In this document: positions 7,296-15,455 of the stretch, in pieces
How the letters are laid out: each line of letters opens with the position of its first letter
Position numbering within the stretch: position 1 is the first letter of the stretch
Source: Exiguobacterium aurantiacum
GTDB taxonomy: Bacteria > Bacillota > Bacilli > Exiguobacteriales > Exiguobacteriaceae
NCBI RefSeq assembly: GCF_001766415.1
Contig: NZ_MKXO01000013.1
Coordinates: 1 to 42,661 of the forward strand
Direction: 5' to 3'
Length of the DNA stretch: 42,661 bases
Translations under genes and position numbers: made by a program
Notes under the pieces: generated by a model
The model's input: only the letters and a program-made list of their open reading frames with translations
The model's database searches: none
Told to the model about the DNA's origin: nothing

Positions 7296-8477
7296 ATGAA
7301 CAATAAAATGCCGATTTCGGTATGGATTCTAGTCATTGCGATGGCGCTCAACACAACGGCGGCGTCTTTTTTATGGCCATTTAACACACTCTATATTAAT
7401 GGATATTTAGGCGAGTCGATGACGCTCGCAGGTATTGCGCTGCTAGTCAACTCAGCGCTCGCGATCGCGGGTAACTATATCGGCGGGACGTTGTTCGACC
7501 GCATCGGCGGGAAGCGGACGCTCATCATCTCGGTCGGGCTGTTGCTCGCGAGCTCGCTCGGCTTCCTATTGTTTCATGCCACGTTCTTCGGGTATTTGGC
7601 ATGGCTCGGTTTGATCGGGTTCTCGGGTGGGCTCGTCTTTCCGACCGTGTACGCGTTTGCCGGTTTGATCTGGCCTGAAGGCGGTCGACGCTCGTTCAAC
7701 GCGATCTACGTCGCCCAAAACGTCGGTGTCGCCCTCGGGACGGCGATGAGCGGTCAGATCGCGCGTATCAATATCGAGTGGATCTTCTATGCGAACTTCT
7801 TCTTGTCGGTCCTTTTCGTCGTTGTGTTGTTGTTCGGCCTGCGTTACTTGAAAAACCCGGGTCGCCCAATCGTTCAGTCTCAGCTCGAGGCCGCGGCGAC
7901 GACGCTCTCTGGCGCGACGATGAAATCGATGTGGTTTGTCGCCATCGGTTATGCCGCACTCTGGTTCGTCTACGTCCAGTGGCAGGGAACGATCGCCGTC
8001 CATTCGAAAGACCTCGGTGTGACGATCAGCCAATATTCATTGCTGTGGACGGTCAACGGGGCGTTGATCGTGTTCGCCCAACCGCTTCTCAACCGGGCGC
8101 TGCGCTACTTTGAAGACGATTTGAAGCGCCAACTCGTCGTCGGTGCCATCATCTTCCTCGCTGCTTTCATCATCGTCCCGTTCGCGGGAGGATTTACGAT
8201 GTTCATGGTCGCGATGATCGTCATGACGATCGGTGAGATGTTCATCTGGCCGGCCGTCCCGACGATTGCCGCAAAACTTGCACCTCCGGGTAAAGCCGGA
8301 CAGTTCCAAGGTCTCGTCAACATCGCCGCGTCGGTCGGGCGGATGATTGGACCGACGCTCTCAGGACTCACGTTCGATTTGCTCGGGATGAACGCTGTGT
8401 TTGGATTGCTGCTTCTACTCATTGTCACGGCGCTGTTCTTCTTTATGAAAATTAGTTCGTTGAATCGTCAAACTTGA
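7296..8477 (+). CDS. MFS transporter
   Basis: A 393-residue, very hydrophobic protein with about twelve predicted membrane segments and the MFS loop signature between segments 2 and 3 (GGTLFDRIGGKR, about residues 67-78). A long middle loop (about 190-210) separates the halves. Such carriers are proton-driven exporters or importers; the substrate cannot be read from the sequence. I start at the ATG at 7296 (MNNKMPISVW), with AAAGGAG 8 bases upstream; the open frame extends earlier into the leader hairpin. It is followed by the rhodopsin gene in the same direction, but that gene has its own promoter-like sequence. Confidence 0.85.
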   Translation: MNNKMPISVWILVIAMALNTTAASFLWPFNTLYINGYLGESMTLAGIALLVNSALAIAGNYIGGTLFDRIGGKRTLIISVGLLLASSLGFLLFHATFFGYLAWLGLIGFSGGLVFPTVYAFAGLIWPEGGRRSFNAIYVAQNVGVALGTAMSGQIARINIEWIFYANFFLSVLFVVVLLFGLRYLKNPGRPIVQSQLEAAATTLSGATMKSMWFVAIGYAALWFVYVQWQGTIAVHSKDLGVTISQYSLLWTVNGALIVFAQPLLNRALRYFEDDLKRQLVVGAIIFLAAFIIVPFAGGFTMFMVAMIVMTIGEMFIWPAVPTIAAKLAPPGKAGQFQGLVNIAASVGRMIGPTLSGLTFDLLGMNAVFGLLLLLIVTALFFFMKISSLNRQT

Positions 8478-8519
8478 TCCGGATGTCACATCAACCGCGT
8501 ATCCAATTCGCATGAGGTA

Positions 8520-8549
8520 TTGCAATCTCATGTAAAATTCATGTAAAAT
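8520..8549 (+). promoter_or_regulatory. Candidate rhodopsin promoter with tandem repeat
   Basis: TTGCAA (8520-8525), an 18-base spacer, and TAAAAT (8544-8549). The 11-base unit TCATGTAAAAT occurs twice in tandem here, and the second copy carries the -10 box. Confidence 0.5.
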
Positions 8550-8627
8550 ATAGTCAGAGGATCCTTTCACATAATCGTTCCGTCGTTCCGTCGTTTCCTG
8601 TTTCTAGCCGATGAGGAGATGTACACC

Positions 8628-9374
8628 ATGAACGAAGAAGTCAATTTACTCGTGCTCGCGACCCAATACATGTTTTGGGTCGGGTTTGTCGGAATGGCCG
8701 CCGCGACGCTCTATTTTCTAGTGGAACGAAACAGCCTTGACCCGGAATATCGTTCTGTCGCCACGGTCGCTGCCTTGGTCACGTTTGTCGCTGCCATCCA
8801 TTACTATTTCATGAAAGACTCTGTCGGGGATATGGGACTGTTGTCTGAAATCACAGGTTTTCCAACCGAGATTCGTTATATCGATTGGCTCGTGACGACA
8901 CCGCTCTTGCTCGTGAAGTTCCCGCTTCTTCTCAATTTAAAGGGGAAGATGAAGTCGGGACTGCTGACGAAATTGATCGTCGCCGACATTATTATGATCG
9001 TCTCGGGATATCTTGGTGAATCATCGATCAACTTGAACGGCGGCTTCACGCAACTTGGGTTGTGGGGCTATCTAGTCGGTTGTTTGGCATGGATCTATAT
9101 CATCTACTTGCTGTTCACAAGTGTCACGAAAGCGGCGGAATCGTCGCCGGCACCGATTCGGAAAGCGCTGCTCAACATGCGCCTGTTCATCTTGATCGGT
9201 TGGGCGATTTACCCGATCGGTTACGCGGTCACGCTGTTCGCGACCGGGGTAGAGGTTCAACTAGTGCGTGAGCTCATCTATAACGTCGCCGACTTGGTCA
9301 ACAAGGTCGGATTCGGATTGATCGCTTTCTTCGCGGTGAAAACGATCTCGACGCTCAAACAAATTAAAACGTGA
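8628..9374 (+). CDS. Microbial rhodopsin, light-driven proton pump (ESR-like)
   Basis: A 248-residue seven-helix retinal protein. The retinal Schiff-base lysine is K226 (in VADLVNKVGFG). The pump motif on helix C is D86-T90-K97: D86 is the proton acceptor, T90 conserved, and K97 stands where bacteriorhodopsin has the donor aspartate. H58, which pairs with the acceptor aspartate in proteorhodopsin-type pumps, is present. It closely resembles the Exiguobacterium sibiricum rhodopsin, numbered one lower there. Start at the ATG at 8628: GAGGAG is 9 bases upstream, while the ATG at 8619 touches it. No retinal or carotenoid synthesis gene is in this window, so the chromophore must come from elsewhere. 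It would pump protons out of the cell in light. Confidence 0.96.
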   Translation: MNEEVNLLVLATQYMFWVGFVGMAAATLYFLVERNSLDPEYRSVATVAALVTFVAAIHYYFMKDSVGDMGLLSEITGFPTEIRYIDWLVTTPLLLVKFPLLLNLKGKMKSGLLTKLIVADIIMIVSGYLGESSINLNGGFTQLGLWGYLVGCLAWIYIIYLLFTSVTKAAESSPAPIRKALLNMRLFILIGWAIYPIGYAVTLFATGVEVQLVRELIYNVADLVNKVGFGLIAFFAVKTISTLKQIKT

Positions 9375-9387
9375 TTGCAAGTTCACA

Positions 9388-9417
9388 TTGACGTAGTTTT
9401 TTATCTTGCGCTAAAAT
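9388..9417 (+). promoter_or_regulatory. leuS promoter
   Basis: TTGACG (9388-9393), an 18-base spacer, TAAAAT (9412-9417), just upstream of the T-box leader and 14 bases after the rhodopsin stop codon. Confidence 0.6.
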
Positions 9418-9424
9418 GAAGAAG

Positions 9425-9670
9425 TGAGATGAAAATTGCGTTGATAAGGAATAGTATCGTAGCGTCGATATGTTAGAGAGCCGGTGGTTGGTGTGAACCG
9501 GTATATGGACCGCGAGAACTCGCCTTGGAGCTGTTTGCCTGAACTAAAAGTAAGGTGAACCGAAGTTACGCCTCGTTACCGGCGTCTCAAGTGGCAGACA
9601 TGCAACATGGGTGGTACCGCGGAGAGCTTTCAAGCCTTTCGTCCCATTTACCGGGGCGGAGGGCTTTTTA
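9425..9670 (+). ncRNA. Leucine T-box leader of leuS
   Basis: The hallmark T-box sequence TGGGTGGTACCGCG is at 9608-9621. A terminator pairs AAGCC..CGTCCC (from 9632) with GGGCGGAGGGCTT and ends in TTTTTA. The likely specifier codon is CTC (Leu) at 9519-9521 in a GAACTCGCC context. Uncharged leucine tRNA binding should stabilise the antiterminator and switch leuS on. Boundaries are approximate on the 5' side. Confidence 0.93.
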
Positions 9671-9691
9671 TTATGCAGAGGAGGAAGAAAT

Positions 9692-12094
9692 TTGAGCTAT
9701 TTTAAACATCAAGACATCGAGCCGAAATGGCAAAAACGTTGGGAAGAGAAAGATTCATTCCGGACGACGGAAGACCCGGACAAGGAATGTTTCTACGTCC
9801 TCGACATGTTCCCATACCCGTCAGGAGCCGGACTTCACGTCGGTCACCCGGAAGGTTATACGGCGACAGATATTATCGCCCGCATGAAACGGATGCAAGG
9901 CTATAACGTCCTTCACCCGATCGGTTGGGACGCGTTCGGTCTTCCGGCCGAACAGTACGCCCTCGATACAGGAAACGACCCGCGCGAGTTCACGGAGCGT
10001 AACATCGGGACGTTCCGCCGTCAGTTGAAAGACCTCGGCTTCTCGTACGACTGGGACCGTGAGATCAGCACGACCGACCCGAAATACTACAAGTGGACGC
10101 AATGGATTTTCACGCAGCTCTATGAGCGTGGCCTCGCCTACGTCGACGAAGTGGCGGTCAACTGGTGTCCGGCCCTCGGTACGGTACTCGCTAACGAGGA
10201 AGTCATCGACGGATTGTCTGAACGTGGGAACCATCCGGTCTACCGCGTCCCGATGAAACAGTGGGTGCTCCGCATCACGCATTACGCCGAGCGGTTGCTT
10301 GATGATTTAGAAACACTCGACTGGCCAGAGAGCGTCAAAGAGATGCAACGCAACTGGATCGGTAAATCGGTCGGCGCCGAAGTCGACTTTAAAGTCGACG
10401 GGCACGATAAAGTCGTGACTGTATTCACGACACGCCCTGATACACTTTACGGAGCGACGTACGTCACACTCGCGCCGGAGCACCCGTTCGTCAAAGCAAT
10501 CGCGACGCCGGAACAACTCGACGCGGTCGAAGCGTACGCGGAAGAAGTCTCGAAGAAGACCGACCTCGAACGGACCGATCTCGCCAAAGAGAAGACGGGT
10601 GTCTTCACGGGCGCATACGCGGTCAACCCGGTCAACGGGGAAAAACTTCCGATCTGGATCGCTGACTATGTCTTGTCGACGTACGGTACGGGTGCGGTCA
10701 TGGCCGTACCGGGCCACGATGAGCGGGACTATGAGTTCGCGAAAACGTTCGACCTCCCAATCCGCGAAGTCGTCAAAGGCGGTAACTTGGATGAGGCGGC
10801 TTACACGGAAGACGGCGAACATGTGAACTCAGGAACGCTCGACGGTCTCAATAAAATCGATGCCATCGCCAAGATCATCGAAGAACTCGAACTTGCCGGC
10901 ACGGGCCGGGCGAAGACGACGTATCGTCTCCGCGACTGGTTGTTCAGCCGTCAACGCTATTGGGGCGAGCCGATCCCGATCGTTCATATGGAAGACGGGA
11001 CGCTCAAGACGGTATCGATCGAAGAGCTTCCGCTCGAACTTCCGATCATCGATGAGATCAAGCCGTCAGGCACAGGCGAGTCACCACTCGCGAACGCAGA
11101 CGAGTGGTTGACGTACACAGACCCGGTGACGGGTGAGAAAGGTCGTCGTGAGACGAACACGATGCCGCAATGGGCCGGCAGTTGCTGGTACTACATCCGC
11201 TACATCGATCCGCATAACGAAGACATGATCGCCGATCCTGAGAAGTTGAAGCGCTGGCTCCCGGTCGACTTGTACGTCGGTGGGACGGAGCACGCGGTCC
11301 TACACTTGCTCTACGCGCGTTTCTGGCACAAAGTGCTCTACGACATCGGGATCGTCCCGACGAACGAGCCGTTCCAAAAGCTCTACAACCAAGGTATGAT
11401 TCTCGGTGAGAACAACGAGAAGATGTCGAAATCAAAAGGCAACGTCGTCAACCCGGACGATATCGTCAAATCACACGGTGCCGACACGCTTCGTCTCTAT
11501 GAGATGTTCATGGGACCGCTTGATGCGGCCATCGCGTGGTCGACGAACGGTCTTGACGGGGCACGTCGCTTCCTCGACCGTGTCTGGCGTTTGTTCGAAC
11601 AAGCGAAACTCGAAGACGTCGCTGCGACGGCCGACTTTGAGCGCACGTACCATCAGACTGTGAAAAAAGTGACGGAAGATTATGAGGCACTTCGCTTCAA
11701 TACAGCGATCTCGCAACTCATGGTCTTCATCAACGAAGCGTACAAGCAAGACACGTTACCGAAGCAAGAGATGGTCAACTTCATCAAGATGCTCGCTCCG
11801 GTCGCACCACACTTGGCTGAAGAGTTGTGGGAGCGTCTCGGGATGGCAGAAGAGTTGACGTATGCGGCGTGGCCGACGTTCGACGAGTCGAAACTCGTCA
11901 GCGATACGATCGAGGTCGTCATCCAAGTGAACGGTAAGCTTCGGGCGAAGATGCACGTGACGCGCGACGCTTCAAAAGAAGCACTTGAGGCGGAGGCACT
12001 CGCGAACGAGCGTGTACAAGAGTTCACTGAAGGAAAAACGGTCCGTAAAGTGATCGTCGTCCCAGGTAAACTCGTTAACATCGTCGTAGGATAA
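9692..12094 (+). CDS. leuS: Leucyl-tRNA synthetase
   Basis: A class I aminoacyl-tRNA synthetase of 800 residues, the normal bacterial length. The HIGH signature is HVGH at residues 49-52 and the KMSKS signature is at about 576-580. An editing (CP1) insertion with [13 protein letters not shown] lies at about 250-265, and a C-terminal tRNA-binding region follows. The start is a TTG at 9692 ([14 protein letters not shown]) behind GAGGAGG; the frame is open further back through the T-box, which cannot be coding. Expression is controlled by the leucine T-box immediately upstream. Confidence 0.97.
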   Translation: MSYFKHQDIEPKWQKRWEEKDSFRTTEDPDKECFYVLDMFPYPSGAGLHVGHPEGYTATDIIARMKRMQGYNVLHPIGWDAFGLPAEQYALDTGNDPREFTERNIGTFRRQLKDLGFSYDWDREISTTDPKYYKWTQWIFTQLYERGLAYVDEVAVNWCPALGTVLANEEVIDGLSERGNHPVYRVPMKQWVLRITHYAERLLDDLETLDWPESVKEMQRNWIGKSVGAEVDFKVDGHDKVVTVFTTRPDTLYGATYVTLAPEHPFVKAIATPEQLDAVEAYAEEVSKKTDLERTDLAKEKTGVFTGAYAVNPVNGEKLPIWIADYVLSTYGTGAVMAVPGHDERDYEFAKTFDLPIREVVKGGNLDEAAYTEDGEHVNSGTLDGLNKIDAIAKIIEELELAGTGRAKTTYRLRDWLFSRQRYWGEPIPIVHMEDGTLKTVSIEELPLELPIIDEIKPSGTGESPLANADEWLTYTDPVTGEKGRRETNTMPQWAGSCWYYIRYIDPHNEDMIADPEKLKRWLPVDLYVGGTEHAVLHLLYARFWHKVLYDIGIVPTNEPFQKLYNQGMILGENNEKMSKSKGNVVNPDDIVKSHGADTLRLYEMFMGPLDAAIAWSTNGLDGARRFLDRVWRLFEQAKLEDVAATADFERTYHQTVKKVTEDYEALRFNTAISQLMVFINEAYKQDTLPKQEMVNFIKMLAPVAPHLAEELWERLGMAEELTYAAWPTFDESKLVSDTIEVVIQVNGKLRAKMHVTRDASKEALEAEALANERVQEFTEGKTVRKVIVVPGKLVNIVVG

Positions 12095-12097
12095 GTT

Positions 12098-12137
12098 AAG
12101 GAATGTGTGACATTGTCACACGTTCCTTTCTTTTTGG
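12098..12137 (+). terminator. leuS terminator
   Basis: AAGGAATGTGTGAC pairs with GTCACACGTTCCTT (one mismatch) around a 3-base loop, followed by a T-rich stretch. Confidence 0.8.
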
Positions 12138-12211
12138 GGATGCCGTTTTCTTTTTGAGGCGGTTTTGTTACACTAAAGGGCGACACTGAATATAAAGGGG
12201 ACTAAGCGTCC

Positions 12212-13294
12212 ATGAAACGATCTTACGTACTGTACACGACGTTGTTTGCGGTCGTGGTCGGCGTGATTCTTTGTTACGTGTTCGTTTTTTCAGACGAAGA
12301 CATTCAAAGCCAAATCGCTGCGACATTTGAAAAGATTGAGATTCAAACGAGTCATCAAGCGACGTCGATGCCTCCGGTCGAGGCCTCGCCAGACGAAGAA
12401 GACATCGATACGACCGATGCGCTCGAACAAATACAGAATATTGACGAGGTTTACTATAGCGACACGATCGGGGCTTATTTGGTCTTGACGAAAGACAACG
12501 ACTTCTTTGAAGTGAGCGGAAACGCGAATCGAGTGAACGCTTCGCTCAAGCTCGAGACCAAGAATCAATCGTTCCCGCTCGGTGACTTTATCGGGATGCG
12601 TATGATTGCAGAAGATAAAATTTATGCCGTCACATCGACCGGTGTCATCGTGACAATCGAGCGAGAAGAAGGACGTTGGATGGAGCGCGAACGAAAAGCA
12701 ATCGGCGGGCTTGTTTCGACCGATCGGCTGTTTGGGCTCGGGTACGACCAAGAGACGGAACGGCTCATCATCATGAACCGCACGGCAGCAGCGCCAGATA
12801 TCGAACTCATCTACGTTCAAGAACGGATTATGAAGGCGGAAACGCCGGATGAAGCCGAAGCGACACCGGATGAGGAAGCCGACCCAGCAACGGATGAACC
12901 GGCCCAATCGGCTGAAGAAACGATCGAGACGGATGCTGTCTCTCCGGAAGATGAGGCACTTCAAACAGAAGAAACAGAAGACGTCGAACCGTTGACGGAG
13001 TGGACGATTGAATCACGCAAGCCACTCACGACGGAAGGGATGAGCGCCTCGATTCAACAGAAGTTTGAGAAGTTCCGTGGGGTCGGTCTTGTCGAACGGC
13101 AAGGACGGATTTACGTCCTCGATTCGGAAGAACTCGTGTTATACACGATCAACCCAGGCGAAGGGACGATGAACGGTCAAATGGTGACGCCTCGCGTCTA
13201 CGGTTCGACCGGCATGTTCCTGCAAGACAATGAAATTTTTGCAATCGTACGACCAGACGTGTTCGATCTTGACGCGTTCGTCTCGGTCGACTGA
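12212..13294 (+). CDS. Membrane-anchored protein of unknown function with acidic insert
   Basis: I do not recognise this 360-residue protein. It has one N-terminal membrane segment (about residues 5-28), so the rest is probably outside the cell. Residues 30-205 and 275-360 look like short beta-strand-rich blocks (for example YVLDSEELVLYTINPG). Between them, about 207-265, is a strongly acidic, low-complexity stretch of Glu, Ala, Thr, Asp and Pro, probably an extended spacer. AAAGGGGA precedes the ATG. The next gene follows after 14 bases, so the two probably share a transcript. Confidence 0.65.
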   Translation: MKRSYVLYTTLFAVVVGVILCYVFVFSDEDIQSQIAATFEKIEIQTSHQATSMPPVEASPDEEDIDTTDALEQIQNIDEVYYSDTIGAYLVLTKDNDFFEVSGNANRVNASLKLETKNQSFPLGDFIGMRMIAEDKIYAVTSTGVIVTIEREEGRWMERERKAIGGLVSTDRLFGLGYDQETERLIIMNRTAAAPDIELIYVQERIMKAETPDEAEATPDEEADPATDEPAQSAEETIETDAVSPEDEALQTEETEDVEPLTEWTIESRKPLTTEGMSASIQQKFEKFRGVGLVERQGRIYVLDSEELVLYTINPGEGTMNGQMVTPRVYGSTGMFLQDNEIFAIVRPDVFDLDAFVSVD

Positions 13295-13308
13295 TAGGAG
13301 CGGATCAA

Positions 13309-13818
13309 ATGAGTAAACGTTATTTTTATGAAGAAGTACGCCAGTTTCACGAAACGTTCGGTCACCCGGAAGCAAGCGTGCCGAGCCCGCTCGAACTTGA
13401 CCGGGCCGTGAAACGGTCGGTCTGGACGGCAGAAGAAGCGGTCGTCGAATTTTTGCACCAGTCAGCCCGGACGGAAGACGAGTTTTTGCAAGCCGTCGCG
13501 ACGTTCCAACAAGGGTTTGAGAAAGCCGTGCACAAATCGCTCCAAGAAGCGCCGCCGATGAACGACGTCGACCGGCTCGTCGGTCAAGGGGACGCGCTCA
13601 CGGACGCACTCTATTTCGTGATGGGGAGTTTCGTCGAGCTCGGGCTCGACCCGGTGCCGCTGTTTGAAATCGTCCAGCGTGCCAACATGGCGAAACTCGG
13701 CCCGGACGGATTGCCGATCCTGCGCGCGTCAGACAATAAAGTCATGAAGCCTGAAGGGTGGATGCCACCTGAGCCGGAACTCGAGGCTGAGGTCCGTCGC
13801 CAAATGGCAGAAAAATAA
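13309..13818 (+). CDS. MazG-like / PRA-PH-fold nucleotide pyrophosphohydrolase
   Basis: A 169-residue all-helical protein. The motif EEAVVEFL (about residues 43-50) and the later DALTDALYFVMG (about 94-105) match the E-x-x-E and E/D-x-x-D metal-binding pattern of the MazG/phosphoribosyl-ATP pyrophosphohydrolase superfamily. The tail ANMAKLGPDGLPI ... NKVMKPEGWMPPE is typical of the DR2231-like dUTPase branch. Such enzymes cleave a nucleoside triphosphate to monophosphate and pyrophosphate, often as house-cleaning. The substrate is not certain. GATAGGAGCGG precedes the ATG. Confidence 0.7.
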   Translation: MSKRYFYEEVRQFHETFGHPEASVPSPLELDRAVKRSVWTAEEAVVEFLHQSARTEDEFLQAVATFQQGFEKAVHKSLQEAPPMNDVDRLVGQGDALTDALYFVMGSFVELGLDPVPLFEIVQRANMAKLGPDGLPILRASDNKVMKPEGWMPPEPELEAEVRRQMAEK

Positions 13819-13847
13819 GAGAGCGTGGTCACTAGGACCACGCTCTC
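13819..13847. terminator. Bidirectional terminator stem split from its T-tail by an IS relic
   Basis: GAGAGCGTGGTC pairs with GACCACGCTCTC around ACTAG. The T-rich tail expected right after it is instead at 14037, behind a second copy of the right arm (14027-14036). Confidence 0.8.
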
Positions 13848-13850
13848 AGG

Positions 13851-14027
13851 TTGTTGATGAACCAAATCGTAAAAAGCGATCTGGTTCATCTTTTTTTTAT
13901 GTTCGAGGGCCTTGAGGCGCTCTGTCTAACATAAAATTGAAGTCGAGTCCGCAGTAGCCCGATGTCGACCGTTTACGTTGCTCGTCAGACGGCGCCGATA
14001 GGACGAGCGATATCACTCCTGTTAGTC
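13851..14027 (-). mobile_element. Miniature relic of an IS1182-like element (177 bp)
   Basis: Read on the minus strand this is a shortened copy of the element at 27070-27576. It shares the left-end blocks GACTAACA, ATCGCTCGTCC, CGGCGCC and GACGAGCAACG, then skips almost all of the transposase, and rejoins at CAGAGCGCCTCAAGG, CGAACATAAAAAAA and the terminal hairpin. Its lower-coordinate end carries TTGTTGATGAACC, matching TTGTTGACTAACA at the left end of the other copy. CCACGCTCTC flanks it as a 10-base direct repeat (13838-13847 and 14027-14036), like a target duplication. Confidence 0.75.
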
Positions 14028-14037
14028 CACGCTCTCT

Positions 14038-15315
14038 TTACGTTGTAGGCTCGAGTGTGGAGAATTCCGCCGCATGTGACCCGGCGCAGTGGCCGGTCGT
14101 GAAAGCGGCCGTAATGTTATAGCCGCCCGTGTATCCATGAATGTCGAGCACCTCGCCGGCGAAGAACAAACCGTCTGCTTTCTTTGACATCATCGTCTGC
14201 GGGGCGATCTCTTTGACCGAGACACCGCCACCCGTGACGAACGCTTTGTCGAAGTCGAGCGTACCTGTCGCGTGCAGTTCGAACGTCTTGAGACGCGTCG
14301 CGAAATCGATGACCGATTGTCGTTTCAACTGGCTCGCGTCCTCTTCGCCGAAAGCGAGTTCAGCCAAGAGAAGGTCGAGCATCCGTTCCGGAATGAACCC
14401 TTTCCAGACGTTTTTGACGGCACGTTTCGGTTGGGCTTGCACTTGATCCCATAACGATTGAACGAGCTCGTCGCGCGCCATGTCTGGGAACAAGTCGAGT
14501 GACAGTGCGACGACCCGTTCTTTGCTGCGCTTGCGTTCTTTGATCGTATATTGGCTGCATCTGAGTGCGATCGGACCCGAGATACCGAAGTGGGTGAAGA
14601 TCATGTCGCCGCGGTGCGTCTTGATCGGCTTACCTTTTTTACCGTGCACGGTGAGGGCGACGTCGCGAAGCGACAGCCCTTGCAACTGTTTCGTCCCGAT
14701 GAACGAATCGTTCAAGAGGATCGGCACCTCAGTCGGGAACAGCTCGGTGATCGTGTGCCCCGCTTTCTCGGCCCACGGGTAACCGTCTCCGGTCGAGCCG
14801 GTGTGGGGGACGGATTGTCCGCCGACGGCGATGACGCAAGCTTTGGCCTCAATCCGTTCCCCATCTTCTAGCTCGACCGCCTCGAACTCATTTGCTTCAT
14901 TAAAATGGAGCGTCTTCACTTTCGCGTTTTTCCGAATCTCGACACCGAGCGAATCGATGGCGCGGAGGAGCGTGTTGACGACATCCTGGGCTTTGTCCGT
15001 CACTGGGAACATCCGACCGTTGTCTTCCTCTTTCAACGGGATGCCAAAGCCCGTGAACAAATCGATGATGGACTGGTTATCGAACTGGGCAAGGGCGCTA
15101 TATAAAAAGCGGCCGTTCCCAGGAATGAACTGAATCAACTCGTCGACCGGTTTCCGGTTCGTGACGTTACAACGCCCGCCGCCTGAAATGGCGAGCTTGC
15201 GTCCGAGCTTCGAACCTTTGTCGATCAAGAGCGTGTTCGCTCCGGCTTTCGCGGCGGCGTAGGTCGCCATCAGGCCGCTTGGGCCACCTCCGATGACGAT
15301 GACATCTTTCAACAT
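14038..15315 (-). CDS. ytfP: FAD-dependent oxidoreductase of the HI0933/YtfP family
   Basis: A 425-residue flavoprotein. The N-terminal dinucleotide-binding motif is VIGGGPSGLMA (residues 7-17). The family signature GRKLAISGGGRCNVTN follows (about 38-53). Near the C-terminus is GEVLDIHGYTGGYNITAAFTTG, the second FAD-contacting block. Family members carry FAD and are annotated as NAD(P)/FAD-dependent oxidoreductases, but the reaction is not established. ATG at 15315 with GAGGGAT upstream. It is convergent with the MazG-like gene, with the IS relic in the shared terminator between them. Confidence 0.87.
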   Translation of the reverse strand: MLKDVIVIGGGPSGLMATYAAAKAGANTLLIDKGSKLGRKLAISGGGRCNVTNRKPVDELIQFIPGNGRFLYSALAQFDNQSIIDLFTGFGIPLKEEDNGRMFPVTDKAQDVVNTLLRAIDSLGVEIRKNAKVKTLHFNEANEFEAVELEDGERIEAKACVIAVGGQSVPHTGSTGDGYPWAEKAGHTITELFPTEVPILLNDSFIGTKQLQGLSLRDVALTVHGKKGKPIKTHRGDMIFTHFGISGPIALRCSQYTIKERKRSKERVVALSLDLFPDMARDELVQSLWDQVQAQPKRAVKNVWKGFIPERMLDLLLAELAFGEEDASQLKRQSVIDFATRLKTFELHATGTLDFDKAFVTGGGVSVKEIAPQTMMSKKADGLFFAGEVLDIHGYTGGYNITAAFTTGHCAGSHAAEFSTLEPTT

Positions 15316-15455
15316 AGTATCCCTCGTTTCTGTTTCAAATTGACACGTAAAATTATCGTAACTTTATTATCCGCAATAGTAAGAGTATAATGAGAAACGG
15401 TTGTTTTGTAAAACTAGGACATTTTAAACGTTGTATGAATAGATGGAGGTATCTC

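Noticed and set aside
10307-10822. 171-residue minus-strand frame inside leuS
   Set aside because: Composition is that of a reverse shadow (Arg/Phe/Val/Asp-rich) and leuS is a certain gene here.
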